Assembly (NCBI GenBank): GCA_905250125.1 | Contig: CAJNOL010000900.1 | Coordinates: 31,733-95,732 of the forward strand | Direction: 5' to 3' | Length of the DNA: 64,000 bases | From: Rotaria sordida | Lineage: Eukaryota > Rotifera > Eurotatoria > Philodinida > Philodinidae | Shown here: piece by piece, positions 23,765-37,619 of the stretch | How the letters are laid out: each line of letters begins with the position of its first letter | How positions within the stretch are numbered: position 1 is the stretch's first letter | Notes under the pieces: generated by a model | What the model saw: the letters and a program-made list of their open reading frames with translations, nothing else | Database searches by the model: none | Told to the model about the DNA's origin: nothing | Made by a program: the position numbers and the translations under genes

Positions 23765-24480
23765 TGAATAAAAAGTTATAAATTTGTGCTCTTTTTAAAA
23801 GACATAAAAAATAAGCCTCTCAGTATTTCAATTATTTCTCTTGTAATATTCGTTTGTATAGACTTTAGCTAAATTCATTTAAAATTGAACGATTCAATGA
23901 ATTTAAATGTAAATTATTCAATGATCAATGTTTCTTGTTGATGAAACAAGGAAAAATTGTTTTAATAATGTGAAATCTATTCCAAGAATTTCATATCCAT
24001 ATTTTATTGGTACTTGAATAGTATTATATATTTACATTTAACATGATATAATATCTTGTGATTATAACATGACAAGCAGTGTCAGATTGGAAATTTCATC
24101 ATGACAATACGAAACCTTACATTATTCAATTAATACAATAATGATGTCAGAACAACTTTTGTTTTCATTTCCATCAACAAGAAGTATTTTGCCCATTGAA
24201 TGATTCACGTTTAAATTCATTGAATCATTCAATTTGAAATAATTTTGATTACTATAATGATTGTGAAAAAGTAACATCAAAACATATTCTTCATAAAATT
24301 CCATAAAAAGTTGTTTTACAAAAATATTTATTTTGGACCATTCATGTGAAGCTTGTTTTGGATATAGATTCACAAAATACATACCATTTTGTAGAGAATT
24401 ACAAGAGATATAATTGAGAGTCTGGGATATACAATATTTTTAATAATGAGCAAACAGATTTTTGATCATCTCTTTTCGAA
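23765..24480. repeat. Diverged inverted duplication, possibly of a gene fragment
   Basis: The left half (plus strand) carries CAATTATTTCTCTTGTAAT, ATTCAATGAATTTAAA and TTTCTTGTTGATGAAAC. The right half carries, on the minus strand and in the same order, CAATTATATCTCTTGTAAT, ATTCAATGAATTTAAACG and CTTCTTGTTGATGGAAAT. The right half has about 150 extra bases. They hold a minus-strand open frame (24122-24382) reading YPKQASHEWSKINIF, then VKQLFMEFYEEYVLM, which looks protein-like; the left half lacks it. I read this as an old inverted duplication of something once coding, now decayed. Confidence 0.45.
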
Positions 24481-25562
24481 TATGTGAAAAACCACCGGAG
24501 TTGATCGTTTTGTAGAGTAAACAATCTTGTACAAACTTTAATATTGAACTAAGCTGTAGCTTTTACTCAAGCATTTTTTCAAGAATTTCTTTCAATGTAA
24601 AACAGTTTTCGATTTTTGAAAAATAAAAATTAATGTGTCTTATCGAAAGACAAAAAAAGTTGATATATAAATAAAGATATTAACTTTTTTTTTTTTTCGA
24701 ATCGCAATAGTGAAAAGACAAAAACATTTTTGTTCAAACTTCACTACTTTCGAACAAAATTTCTAAGCCTATATTCAAACAAAAAAAGCAGCATAAACTT
24801 ATAGCTTTTATCTCATCAGAAATATTTTCTAGTGAGTCAAAAATGAACAAATATCTTGTCGAGAATCATAATAATTAAATTTATTAATAAATCTTTCAAT
24901 TATAATCAACGAAATAAAATGATTATTTCGATGTAATTCTTTAGTGTATATATGTCTTTTGAATTACACATAGTAAATTTTAATCATACATATAAGACGA
25001 CAAATGATTTTTTTTTCTTTTTTGTGACATACGAAATAAATTGAATTTTATTGTTTATAAAATTATGTATTCAAATGATTTTTGAAAACGAACAAACATT
25101 GTTGCAATCATTTCTAAATCAATTTCTCTTATTCCTAGTGTTCTGTCTGCATGCATTTTAGTAGATGTTGATGACAAATACATTCATTTGTATGACATAT
25201 TTTCAATAATAAATGTAAAATAATGTGCGCAATCCTTTTTCTCTCGTTTCTTTTTTTCTCTTTCCATATATAATAAATTAAAATAGTCAATAGTTCAAAA
25301 TAATTAATAATATAACATATAGATTCATATTTCAGTTTTACGTAGTTCAAAACTAGACAAGAAAATTATTAAATTCCATTTTACACCTCGTTTTTTTCTC
25401 TTACACTTTCTTTCGTTGGTTTGTTCTTTATATTTTCGTGACTACCATTTTCTTTTCTTTTTTTTTTCTTTTTTATTCCTTTTTTTGTTCATTGTTAAAG
25501 TTTGTAGACATCGATCAATTGTTGGATTTAAAAATTGTTAAATATAAACAACAACAACAAAA
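24481..25562. other. Gene-free AT-rich spacer
   Basis: Upstream flank of the gene at 25563. It ends in a long CT/T-rich tract (25390-25490), probably part of that gene's leader region. No repeats are recognised. Confidence 0.45.
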
Positions 25563-26306
25563 ATGGCAACAAGCGACACAGACTACTATGATACATCATT
25601 TCGTCGTGTACCAATGAATTCAGCAACTACACAAAAAGATTATATTGATCATAATTCTACATTCACATCATCAACTTACAATATGTGGCCTGGAACATTA
25701 AAAAGAACTATGACAACAACATATATCGATGGAACTTCAATGCTTGGTTATAATAATCGTTCATATAATATGAAAGATTTATTTCCAAAAGGAAAAAGTC
25801 TACAAAGACCATTAAATTCATCAGAAAAGAAAATGGTAATTATATTTATAATTGAAAATAATATATATATATATTTTTCATTTTCTATGTAGAATGCACG
25901 TAATGCATACATGTCATTATTACCAGTTGATGAATCAACTGTTCGATCAGTAAAAGTTCGTTCACCTCTATCAATGGCAACAGGAAAACAATGTTCAAGT
26001 TTACCTGAAGTAACAAATAAAAGTGCTAATAATCGTAATAAGCGTTTTCCGAGTGCTATTGTATTAGATGAAAATAGTGAATCAAAATTCTATGGACGTT
26101 GTGCTACAACAAATGTAAGTGGTGCTTGGGCAAGACGATATAAATCAATAAATACATCACAAATATTCAGTGATTTATTACGTGATCCAGCATATACAGA
26201 TAAAATTATACTTAAAAAACGTTCATATCAACAATTACTTGCATATTCAGCATCATCATCATCATTTACTTGTTCATTGATTAAACGTAAACGAGATAAA
26301 TCTTAA
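25563..26306 (+). CDS. Uncharacterised protein, two exons, 228 residues
   Basis: Exons 25563-25835 and 25893-26306 join in phase 0 (KKM | NARNAYM) across a 57-bp intron with GT-AG borders, which supports a real gene. The product begins MATSDTDYYDTSFRRVPMNS, is S/T/N/Y/K-rich, and has no signal peptide, membrane segment or catalytic motif that I recognise. Conserved-looking stretches are MKDLFPKGKSLQRPLNSSEK, SGAWARRYKSINTSQIFSD, and a basic end (LIKRKRDKS). The ATG follows an ACAACAACAACAAA leader, a common purine-rich start context here. Poly(A)-type AATAAA lies at about 26388, and the kinase gene starts only about 200-280 bp downstream on the same strand. Function unknown; the composition resembles small, disordered ciliary or spermatid proteins, but that is only an impression. 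Confidence 0.75.
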
Positions 26307-26586
26307 TATTACAACAACAACAACAACAAAAAAATTTTCTGTTTTTTTTCTTTGATTTTATTTCAAAGTGTGTGTTTTATATTTTAATAAATGAAAATAA
26401 TGCGGGAGAGTATCTATATATATATTATTTGTTTGTATGTTTTTATTTATTTAAATCACGTCGACGATAATAACAGATACAATCGAGTCCAATGGGACTA
26501 ATTCTCAAATACAAATTAATGATGATTCATATGGTACTGAAACAGAAGGAGGAGAAGAAGAAGAAGAAGAATATCATGAACTTGAT

Positions 26587-29339
26587 ATGACTGGTCGTAT
26601 TATAGCTGATAATTATCGAATTGAATCAAAATTAGGTGCTGGATCATTTGGACAAGTTTATTTATGTCAACATATACATACACATGAACAATGGGCTATG
26701 AAAATAGAATCACATATGATGAATAATAATCCTCAATTATCAATTGAAGTAAATGAAATTCAATTATATTTTTTGTTTAAAGTATTCTGTCGAATAAGAT
26801 GACCTATTCTGAATTAAACCATGTTCCGAAGCAAGTCGAGACGCGTCCGATGGTATATGATAAATCTTATTTTTATAAGATTAATTACCTGATCATTGTG
26901 GTCCTTGGTATCATTCAAAATTTTTCCTCTATATAGTGTTGTAGAGTTTTTCACAGACTATAAGCTGATATTCTTAACATTTCTAATCATTCTATTTTAG
27001 ATAGGAAAAATGCGGTTTTTCAATAACGTGCCATCATTTTTTGTGAATCTCGTGTGTCCAATAGTGTTTATCAGACACTAAATCCACGATGTAGTACTAC
27101 AAAAAACATTATTTTGAAGTTCTCCGAAATTTGTATACGACGCCCGAAAACAAATTTGCATTGAGAATGCTTAAGGCCTTTCCCTCGTCCTCAAAAATTG
27201 ATCTCAGTCCAGGAACATTCAATCTATAGGATGAACCTAGACAGAGAAATTTGAAACGCGCGATCGAAAAAAGTATAAACTGAGAAAAAAGATTTTTCAG
27301 TTTTTTTTTGTAAAAAAGAAGATGCCGAGTAAAAATTTTTGTCGTTTATGAAAGATCAAATCACGGGCTATCTTACCATGCTTTTATCTCAATTTCGAAA
27401 TTTCTGATGAAAATTGACTTTTTTTTTTTGAGAAGAAGGTCTATTAGCATAAAAAAGCTGCATTGAATACCTTATATTTTGAGTAAATATTTTTTCCGTC
27501 GAAATTCGAACGGTACTTCTTTACCGTTTTTTTTCCTGAACTTCGCCCTGTAATTCCCTACGGATCAACTATGACGAAAAAAAATGTTTAGTTGAAATAG
27601 AACGCATTCAATGCAGTTTGTTATGCTGATTCCGGATATCATATTTATTTAGCATCAGAATCAATTTTTGGTAGTCAAAATACAGTATTAAAAGAGGAAA
27701 ATTGATTAAAGGTTCTCAATGCAAGACTGTTTTCGGCATCACACAGAAATTTTTGGAGAACTTCAAAATAATATTTTTTGTAGTACTACATCGTGGATTT
27801 AGTGTCTGATCAACACTATTGGACACACGAGATTCACAAAAAATGGTGACAAATTATTGAAAAACTGCATTTTTCCTATCAAAAATAGCATGATTGGAGA
27901 TGTTAAGTATATCAGCTTGTAACCTGTGAAAAGCTTGACAATCGTACACCCAGAAATCACGCTTGTCATCGTCGCTATCTAAAACTCTCCATTGGAAGAA
28001 GATAATAGGTCCGATTGTGAGCACACGAATCGAAGCTGTTTTGTTGATTTGAACTTCTATATCCTTTTCATAGAGTTATCAAAATCTTGCTAAGGATCAC
28101 TAACTGATTATTAGGTCAACAATCTGTATTGTTGAATAATACATAGAACTTTGTAGTAACACATCCTGTTTTGAATGGTGGAAAATCGCAGCTGCTTATC
28201 CTGATTGTATTAAAAGTTATTTGAAATTAAAGATGGCCTGATGACTTTTGGCCCATCCTGTATATACTATTCGACACGTCTCAACTTGCTTCTACAACAT
28301 GGTTTAATTCGGAATAGATCATCTTATTTGATAATGTCCTTTAAATTATTTATTCAATAGCATAGAATCTATACAAAACTTCAAGGTGGTAAAGGTTTTC
28401 CAAAAATTGAATATTATGGTAGTGAAGGAATATATGATATATTGATTATTGAATTATTAGGTCCATCATTAGAAGATTTATTTAATTATTGTAATAGAAA
28501 ATTTACATTAAAAACAGCATTAATGCTTGTTGATCAAATGATATCAAGAATTGAATATGTTCATACATGTCATCTTATTCATCGTGATATTAAACCAGGT
28601 TAAAAGAATTTGAAAAATTTTTTATTTATAGATAAAAAATTTGATTCAATTATATTTTAGATAATTTTTTAATGGGTATTAAATCTATGGGTAATACTGT
28701 TTATATAATCGATTTTGGTCTTTCAAAACGATATAGAGATCCTAAATCATTTGTACATATACCTTGGAAAAATAATAAAAGTCTTACAGGTATATAAGTG
28801 AATGATGATAAGATAAACATATATTTCGTTAACTATAAGCTATTGAAATGATATTTTAATCTAGATACCCTGAGAAAATCAGCGTTAGTGATGTAACACA
28901 AAAGTTCTTATATTTGTTAGGTACTGCTCGATATGCATCAATTAATGCACATAAAGGTAGTGAACAATCACGTCGTGATGATTTAGAAGCTATTAGTTAT
29001 GTATTTATGTATTTTATAATGGGTACATTACCATGGCAAGGTTTACAAGCAACAGGAAGAAAATCAAAATTTGAACGTATTGCTGAAATGAAAATGAAAA
29101 TAACATCAGAACAAATATGTAAAAATTATCCAAAAGAATGTTTTTTATTTCTTGATTATTGTCGTACACTTATATTTGATAATCGACCTGATTATAATTA
29201 TTTAAGATATTTATTTCGTTATTTACTTTATCAAAAAGGTGATCAATATGATTATGAATATGATTGGATTATTATATATAGAAATAAACAATTATTATCT
29301 ACAATAAATCCTAGTGAAAATGAAAATTCTCAACAATAA
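26587..29339 (+). CDS. Casein kinase 1 family protein kinase (CK1 alpha-like)
   Basis: Exons 26587-26748, 28361-28598, 28661-28789 and 28921-29339 give 315 residues in one frame, near the length of metazoan CK1 alpha. Motifs: Gly loop GAGSFGQVY (17-25), catalytic Lys39 in WAMKIE, HRDIKPDNFL (128-137) with Asp130, DFG (151-153), then [13 protein letters not shown] and [18 protein letters not shown], which are diagnostic for CK1. CK1 alpha is a Ser/Thr kinase acting on primed acidic sites in Wnt, clock and trafficking pathways. The frame stays open upstream of the ATG for about 120 bp (acidic, EEEEEE), back to an acceptor at 26476 (ATAACAG). A tiny first exon near 26391 (ATG CGG GAG A|GT) or a trans-spliced leader could therefore supply a longer N-terminus. 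Intron 1 is 1.6 kb because of an inserted inverted-repeat element; the other introns are 60-131 bp. Family certain, subtype less so. Confidence 0.92.
26797..28324. mobile_element. Inverted-repeat element (1.53 kb) in CK1 intron 1, TA target
   Basis: The ends read TA|AGATGACCTATTCTGAATTAAACC and, on the other strand, TA|AGATGATCTATTCCGAATTAAACC, so the element is flanked by TA on both sides. The long arms then include GAAGCAAGT-GAGACG, TCAATA-ACG or TCAATAATTTG, GTGAATCTCGTGTGTCCAAT and GTAGTACTACAAAAAA. The centre carries CGAGTAAAAATTTTTGTCG, which recurs at 50.47 kb. Both shared foldback motifs are present (27612-27650 and 28165-28225). Near the right end CCCATCCTGTATA resembles a Tc1/mariner end, so nesting is possible. 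No transposase frame is seen. Confidence 0.7.
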
Positions 29340-30394
29340 TATTTATTATATATTCAATAGAAAAGAAAAAAAAACTATTACAAATCATATTGTTAATCTT
29401 TGATATTAACCTTTTTATGCTGTTGAACTTTTCATTTATATTTATATTCTATAAAAACTCCAGAACATGACTTCATTTGTCCTTAGACAATCGTTCTTTT
29501 GTCATTTGTGTATATGACTTCTTTTGATAATAAACATTTACTTTAATCACATTCCTTTTTTTAGTAATTGTTACACGTGAAAAGACATGTGCAGACTCGA
29601 AATTACAGAAGAAAGGTTACAGGCACACACACGAGATTTATCATACCTACGATTGAAATTCCTCAACAAGAAGTAAACTAATATATAACTTGATTTCATA
29701 CATGTCTAATTATGAATAGATTTTAAATTATTTCAAATTGTATTAAAATAAAATAGATGAAGATTTTAATTTTTAACATAAATAGATATAAGTATCCGAA
29801 TCTTTCTTTTTCTTGAAATGTAGTCACAATTAAAATGATTTACAAATAAAACAAGAAAATTTTAACATATATATTCACTTATATCTAAATTTGAAATTAT
29901 TATTAAAAAACAAAAAATTTAAATAAATGATGTCTTATTGTAAAAAAAAAAATAATAATAATAATCTTTAACATCATACTTTTGTGTCGTTACAAATGAT
30001 ATCCGAAAAGGACAAATATTCTATATAATTTGAATTAATTATTGAAATAGTTCATTCTAAAAAAAACATATACATTCTTTTGGCTTTTATCATAAAGAAC
30101 ATTTTTTCTTTTTGTTTGATAAATACCAGAAATATACATTAGTGTCTATAACAATAAAATAAAAAGCTTTTCTCTTTAAATGACTAATAATCAATGACAA
30201 AATCTGTATGATTTCAAAACATATTGTTTTTTTCTATTGCCTACACAATATTAATTATGTATAATAATTTGTCGTGAAGAAAAAATCATTTACGTCCGAA
30301 AATTCTTTTAGCCTTTTTTTTTTAGAATATAATATAAAATAGATCTAAATATGGTAAATACAGACATTCTAACGGAAAAAAAATTTCTATAATA
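29340..30394. other. Spacer between CK1 and the P450 gene
   Basis: AT-rich DNA holding the CK1 3' end and P450 promoter. No gene or repeat is seen apart from oligo-A and AATAAT runs near 29941-29965. Confidence 0.5.
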
Positions 30395-31991
30395 ATGTTA
30401 GTCTTGGTGCTGGTCGCCTTTGTAATCATGCTGAGCATGAGTATTATGTATCAATTTGTAAGTATTCTTATCAATATTAGTAATTAAATCTTAATTAATG
30501 ATATTTAAATATATAAATTAATTATTATTTTAGTGTTATAAAAACAAAAAATTTGATTTATTAACAACAATTCCCGAAGGTCCACATCCGTGGCCAATAA
30601 TAGGTAATCTTTTTCAATTAGGCTATCGTCCATATGAAACAATGTATCATTGGTCCAAGATGGCAAAATATGGACCAATATTTCGTCTTCGTCTTGGTTC
30701 ACAAACGGTTGTTGTATTAAATTCAACGTCAGTTATTCGTGAAGCATTACATGATCATAGTGAAACATTTGCTGGTCGTCCATATCTTCATATGATTCAT
30801 GCAACATTACATGGTAAAGGTGTTATATCAGCTCCATATGGACGAGAATTTAATGAACATAAAAATTTCTTAATTAAAAGTTTTAATCGATTTGGTCGTC
30901 GACGATCATCATTAGAAACTGGTTGTCTTGATGAAATACGTTTAGTTGCTGAAAAACTTCGAGAAAAACAATCATCACCATTTCGTATTGGTAATATGTT
31001 AAGTCAAATAGCATGTAATAATATATGTACACTTACATTTGGTCGTTATTTTGAAACAATGAATATGACAAATTTATTTGAAAAAATAAATGAAAATTTT
31101 AATCAAACAGCAACAATAGCATGTTTTAATTTTTTACCATTTACTCGACGATTTAAAAAAAATATACTTGAAAATGTTAATGATTGTAATCGTGTTATAC
31201 AAACATTAGTTGATGAACGTGAAACAAATTTTGATCCTGAATTTGTTAATAATATTGTTGATGCTTATTTAGATGAAACAAGTAAACATCGATATTTTTC
31301 AAAACAAAATCTTGATTCACTTGTTCAAGATCTTTTTGTTGCTGGTACTGAAACAGTATCAAATACATTAAATTGGACAATATTTTATATTGTATCACAT
31401 TCACATGTTCAAAAAAAAATTCATGAAGAAATTGATCGTATTATTGGTAAAGATCGACCACCATGTGATAAAGATCGTATTCAAATGCCTTATATTGAAG
31501 CTGTTTTACTTGAATCAATGCGTTGTCATTGTGCTGGACCAATATTATTACCACGAGCAACAACACATGATATTACATTTCGAAATTATTTTATTCCAAA
31601 AGATACATTTATACTTGTTAATATGTGGTCAGCTATGAAAGATGAAACACAATGGGCAAGACCAGATAATTTTGAACCTGAAAGATTTTTAGATGAAAAT
31701 AATAATTTAAAAGATGTTAATCATCCAGCTATGATGCCATTTAGTGTTGGAAAACGTGCTTGCACAGGTTTTATTCTTTATTTAATTACTATAAACATAA
31801 TTTTTTCTTTTATCTTGTTTTTTTTTATAGGTGAACAAATTGCAAAAGTTCAATTATTCTTGATATTAGTCAGTTTATTTCAAAAATTTGAATTTCGTTT
31901 TGTTGATGGTTGGATACCAAAAGATCTTCGTGGTGAACCTGGTATTACACTTCGGCCACCTAATTGTCAATATCAAGCACTTGTTCGATAA
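30395..31991 (+). CDS. Cytochrome P450, CYP2-like, microsomal
   Basis: Exons 30395-30457, 30534-31767 and 31831-31991 give 485 residues. Exon 1 encodes only the membrane anchor (MLVLVLVAFVIMLSMSIMYQ), followed by the proline hinge TIPEGPHPWPIIGN typical of microsomal P450s. I-helix AGTETVSNTLNW lies near 291, ExxR as ESMR near 348-351, the FEPERFL motif before the haem loop, and haem loop FSVGKRACTG with Cys431 near the exon 2/3 border. The second intron interrupts the codon after this motif. These features place it in the CYP2 clan, which oxidises lipophilic compounds at the ER membrane using electrons from P450 reductase; the substrate cannot be told. The last intron is 63 bp, a multiple of three with no stop, so unspliced RNA would add 21 hydrophobic residues after the haem Cys. 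The 3' end faces the ATP synthase gene. Confidence 0.93.
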
Positions 31992-32209
31992 AAACAAACT
32001 CACACACACGCATAAAAAAAAAATATTCTACTTTTTCCTATATTTATTTTAATCCAGAACCTTTTGTTACCCTTCATACTGCAATGCAGTTGATTTTGAT
32101 TGATTAAATAAAATGTTAATCTCGCATAAACTATTTATTTCTTCTTTTGGTTATTATAAATGATGTATTCAATGTTTCCTTTATATTCTATTTTATATGA
32201 CGGATAGAG

Positions 32210-32248
<39 letters not shown>

Positions 32249-32456
32249 ACAGACAAATATACCAAATTAGACTATAGAAAAGAAGAAGCAATAGGTCGCA
32301 CAAACGAAATGGGTATATTATATTTGGATAGATTACAAGTCTAAGATAGAGTTTTTATCTTTTTCGAAATTCGGACAACGAAAGAAAAAAAACATCACAT
32401 CACTACTTAAATTAAAAAGAAAAACATGACATTGTCATAATGATTGTTTTATTAAT
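31992..32456. other. Convergent 3' region between P450 and ATP synthase alpha
   Basis: Holds the 3' ends of two converging genes. It includes AATAAA at about 32107 for the P450 and a (GA)n run at 32219-32243. Confidence 0.6.
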
Positions 32457-34674
<2,218 letters not shown>

Positions 34675-35127
34675 AATTTTATTTTCAGATGTTGTTGATT
34701 GAAATTATTTATAGAAAACAACGAAAGCAAAAAACAGTTTTGGATGATCTGTGGTGCAAAGTTACAGAACAGAGGCCTATAGGGAAGGTTTAATGGAAAG
34801 ATTTTGAAAAAAATGATTTTGTTTTAGACAATACATAAATTTATTTTCATACGTTAAAACATTTTTATTTAAATTTCTGAGAAATTTTTTTATGAAAAGT
34901 TTTTCATAGAGGTCACTCGTTGTTAATATCCAACGATTGGAGTAGCAAATTTGATCAATCATTAATTGAGTGTTTAAATATATTGACCTGTGGTCTCCTT
35001 AGGTATTATACGAGAAATGTATTCATTGGAAACTGTACTTTTATTTTACGCATATCTATCATCTAATAACTTTAAACAACTTTCGAAGTTTCTTTATAAT
35101 GTTTTTGATGGAATTTACTTTTTTTTA
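34675..35127. other. 5' flank of ATP synthase alpha
   Basis: Short divergent-side spacer, probably with the promoter of the minus-strand gene. No clear TATA box is seen. Confidence 0.4.
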
Positions 35128-35610
35128 TCAAATGCACTGAGGAATTTTTCAAGTGGCTACATTTTTTTTTACTTTGGAAAATATATAGTTTTATAGCTTT
35201 TTAGAAGAGCTATTAAATGAACAATACGAGAATTTCGATTTTTAAAATTAAAATATTTGTTCAAAGATAAAAATAAATGATCAATACAATAAATATGCTA
35301 GTACTCAGATCTATATTTCGTTTAAATAAACAATCAATTAATGATTTGATATATAGAATTGAAACTCCATTAAAAAAAAGCTATAATACTCATAATTTTA
35401 GTTATGTTCTGTCTATTCTCAAATTGAATTTACTATGACGCAGATGGATTATTCGAATAAAGATCAACAATATGTCACCTTGTTGATAGCTTTCAAGTTT
35501 CAAAATTAAATCAACACGACATGAAAATAGTATCAACATACTCTTTCTATTGGTATATGATTCATTAGAGTTGCACAAGAAAAGTACTAATGGACCATTT
35601 GACCTTTGAT
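35128..35610. repeat. Duplicated non-coding block, copy 1
   Basis: Starts AGGAATTTTTCAAGTGGCTA and runs through TTATTAAATGAACAATACGA (here one base differs), GTTATGTTCTGTCT and GAATTTACTATGACG to CACCTTGTTGATAGCTTTC. The same order occurs at 37620-38790. This copy lacks the 0.64 kb palindrome found in copy 2. Confidence 0.8.
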
Positions 35611-35970
35611 GTGTCTTCAATCTTAATTTTTAGTGGAAAAATAAAATGCGAGTGATATCTTTTTTTTGTGTTTTTTAATTTCGTAAAAAAATAAATCAAT
35701 TTATGGGCAAAATCATTCGATAGTAACATGACTTCGCAAAATTAAAAGTTTAGACACAGCCCTCATCCTCATGCAATGCTGTGCCGTGTATTAATCACAT
35801 CAATCAGTGCTAATCCTGTGTTCAAAGTGAACTAGAACTGTTCCAGCAAGTTCCTTAAATCATGTATAGACCAACTCAGTTTTTTATGTTGATTCTGAAT
35901 ATCATATTAGTTTTTACCAAAAATTCAACTTTTTCTGATCGATATCTTTTAGACAATGATAACAAAGATA

Positions 35971-37599
35971 CAAAGGACAAGTGGCGGTAAGGCCATTTTC
36001 TCGCCCCCAACATTTTTTGAAAAAAATTACATGGTTAGAATCAGTATTAAATTCTGAACAAAACTATGTATTTTTTTTCAAAAAATTTTTGCCCTGGTAC
36101 CCCAGGGAACAAAAAAAAAATTTTTTTTTTCTTCCTCCAATTTGAGCTAGATGTAGGTTATCGACTATGCCGATCACGAATATAAGGTTTGTTTTGTATA
36201 AAAAAGTGATTTAAATGAAAAAACGGTCTATTCTAACAAAGGATGTTTTTTTGACCTTAGTCTAAAAATCACTACCTTTTGACCCTAAAAGTCAGTTTAG
36301 AATAGTAATAATACTTTATATGTGTGTGAAATTGATTGTTCTATCAATTCCTATCAGATCAATGGCTTAACAAGTTTATATTCTCAGCTTATTCGGCTAG
36401 AAACTGAAAAAAACAGGAACAAAGACCTATATACTATGAAGCGTAGGCCAATTTGTTTCCTAACGAGTTTTTAATCCAATGAGTTATATATATAGATCGA
36501 TGCAGTTTTTCATGCTCTATCCGAATATGACTTCAAAAAGAAGAAAAAAAATGAAGAAAGTACTCAAAAAGTGAAAACACTAGAAAAAGAGCAGAAAAGC
36601 AATAGAAATGGCCAGGTATTTCCAGACTATCACCAACAAAAAATAGTTTTGAGACAAAATGAATATGATATTCGGAATCAGAATGCAAAACTACATCCTT
36701 TAGTATGAATACTACTCAAAAAAGTTTTTTCACAAAAATTCGACTGAGGGGAACCACAAACAAAATTAAATGAGAAAATCAGTGAGGGGGACCAGGGATC
36801 GAATTTTAATGGAAAATTTTTTTAAATAGAATTCATGCTACAGGATGTAGTTTTCCATTCTGATTCCGAATATCATATTCATTTTGTCTCAAAACTATTT
36901 TTTGTTGGTGATAGTCTGGAAATACCTGGTCATTTCTATTGCTTTTCTGCTCTTTTTCTAGTATTTTCACTTTTTGAGTACTTTTTTCATTTTTTTTCTT
37001 CTTTTGGAAGTCATATTCGGATAGAGCATGAAAAACTGCATCGATCTATATATATAACTCATTGGATTAAAAACTCGTTAGGAAAAAAATTGCCCTACAC
37101 TTCATAGTATATAGGTCTTTGTTCCTGTTTTTGCCAGTTTTTAGCCAAATAAACTGGGAATATATATTTGTTAAGTCATTAATCTGTCAGGAATTCATAG
37201 AACAATCATTTCCACACATATATAACGTATTACTACTATTCCAAACTATCGTTTAGTGTTAAAAGATAGTGATTTTCGGACTGGGGTCAAAAAAACATCC
37301 CTCTTCAGAATAAGCTGTTTTTTCGTTTAAATCATCTTTTTATGCAAAACAAACTTTATATTCGTTATCAGCATGGTCGATAACCTATATCTAGATCAAA
37401 TTGGAGGGAGAAAAAAAAATGTTGTTTTTTTTTGTCCCCTGGGGGTCCAGGGCAAGAATTTTTTCAAAAAAACTTTTTTTTCTTTTTTTTAAAAAAAAAT
37501 ACATAGTTTTGTTCAGAATTTGATGCTGATTCTAACCATGTAATTTTTTTCAAAAAATGTTGGGGGCGGAAAAATGGCCTTACCGCCACTTGTCCTTTG
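35971..37599. mobile_element. Large palindromic element (1.63 kb, arms about 0.75-0.8 kb)
   Basis: The outer ends CAAAGGACAAGTGGCGGTAA and the reverse complement TTACCGCCACTTGTCCTTTG start two arms that match nearly throughout: GGCCATTTT, CCCCCAACATTTTTTGAAAA, GTTATCGACTATGC or CATGGTCGATAAC, AACAGGAACAAAGACCTATA, ATCGATGCAGTTTTTCATG, and CCAGGTATTTCCAGACTATC. They meet near 36790. The G- and C-richer pieces correspond too (CCCCAGGG and CCCCTGGG). No coding frame is supported. The arm ends share GGCGGYA with the 37.8 kb element. I could not fix a target duplication. Confidence 0.8.
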
Positions 37600-37619
37600 A
37601 GCCTGGAGAAGAGTGTGCT

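Noticed and set aside
31390-31638. Second open frame inside the P450 gene
   Set aside because: Out-of-frame shadow of exon 2 without independent support.
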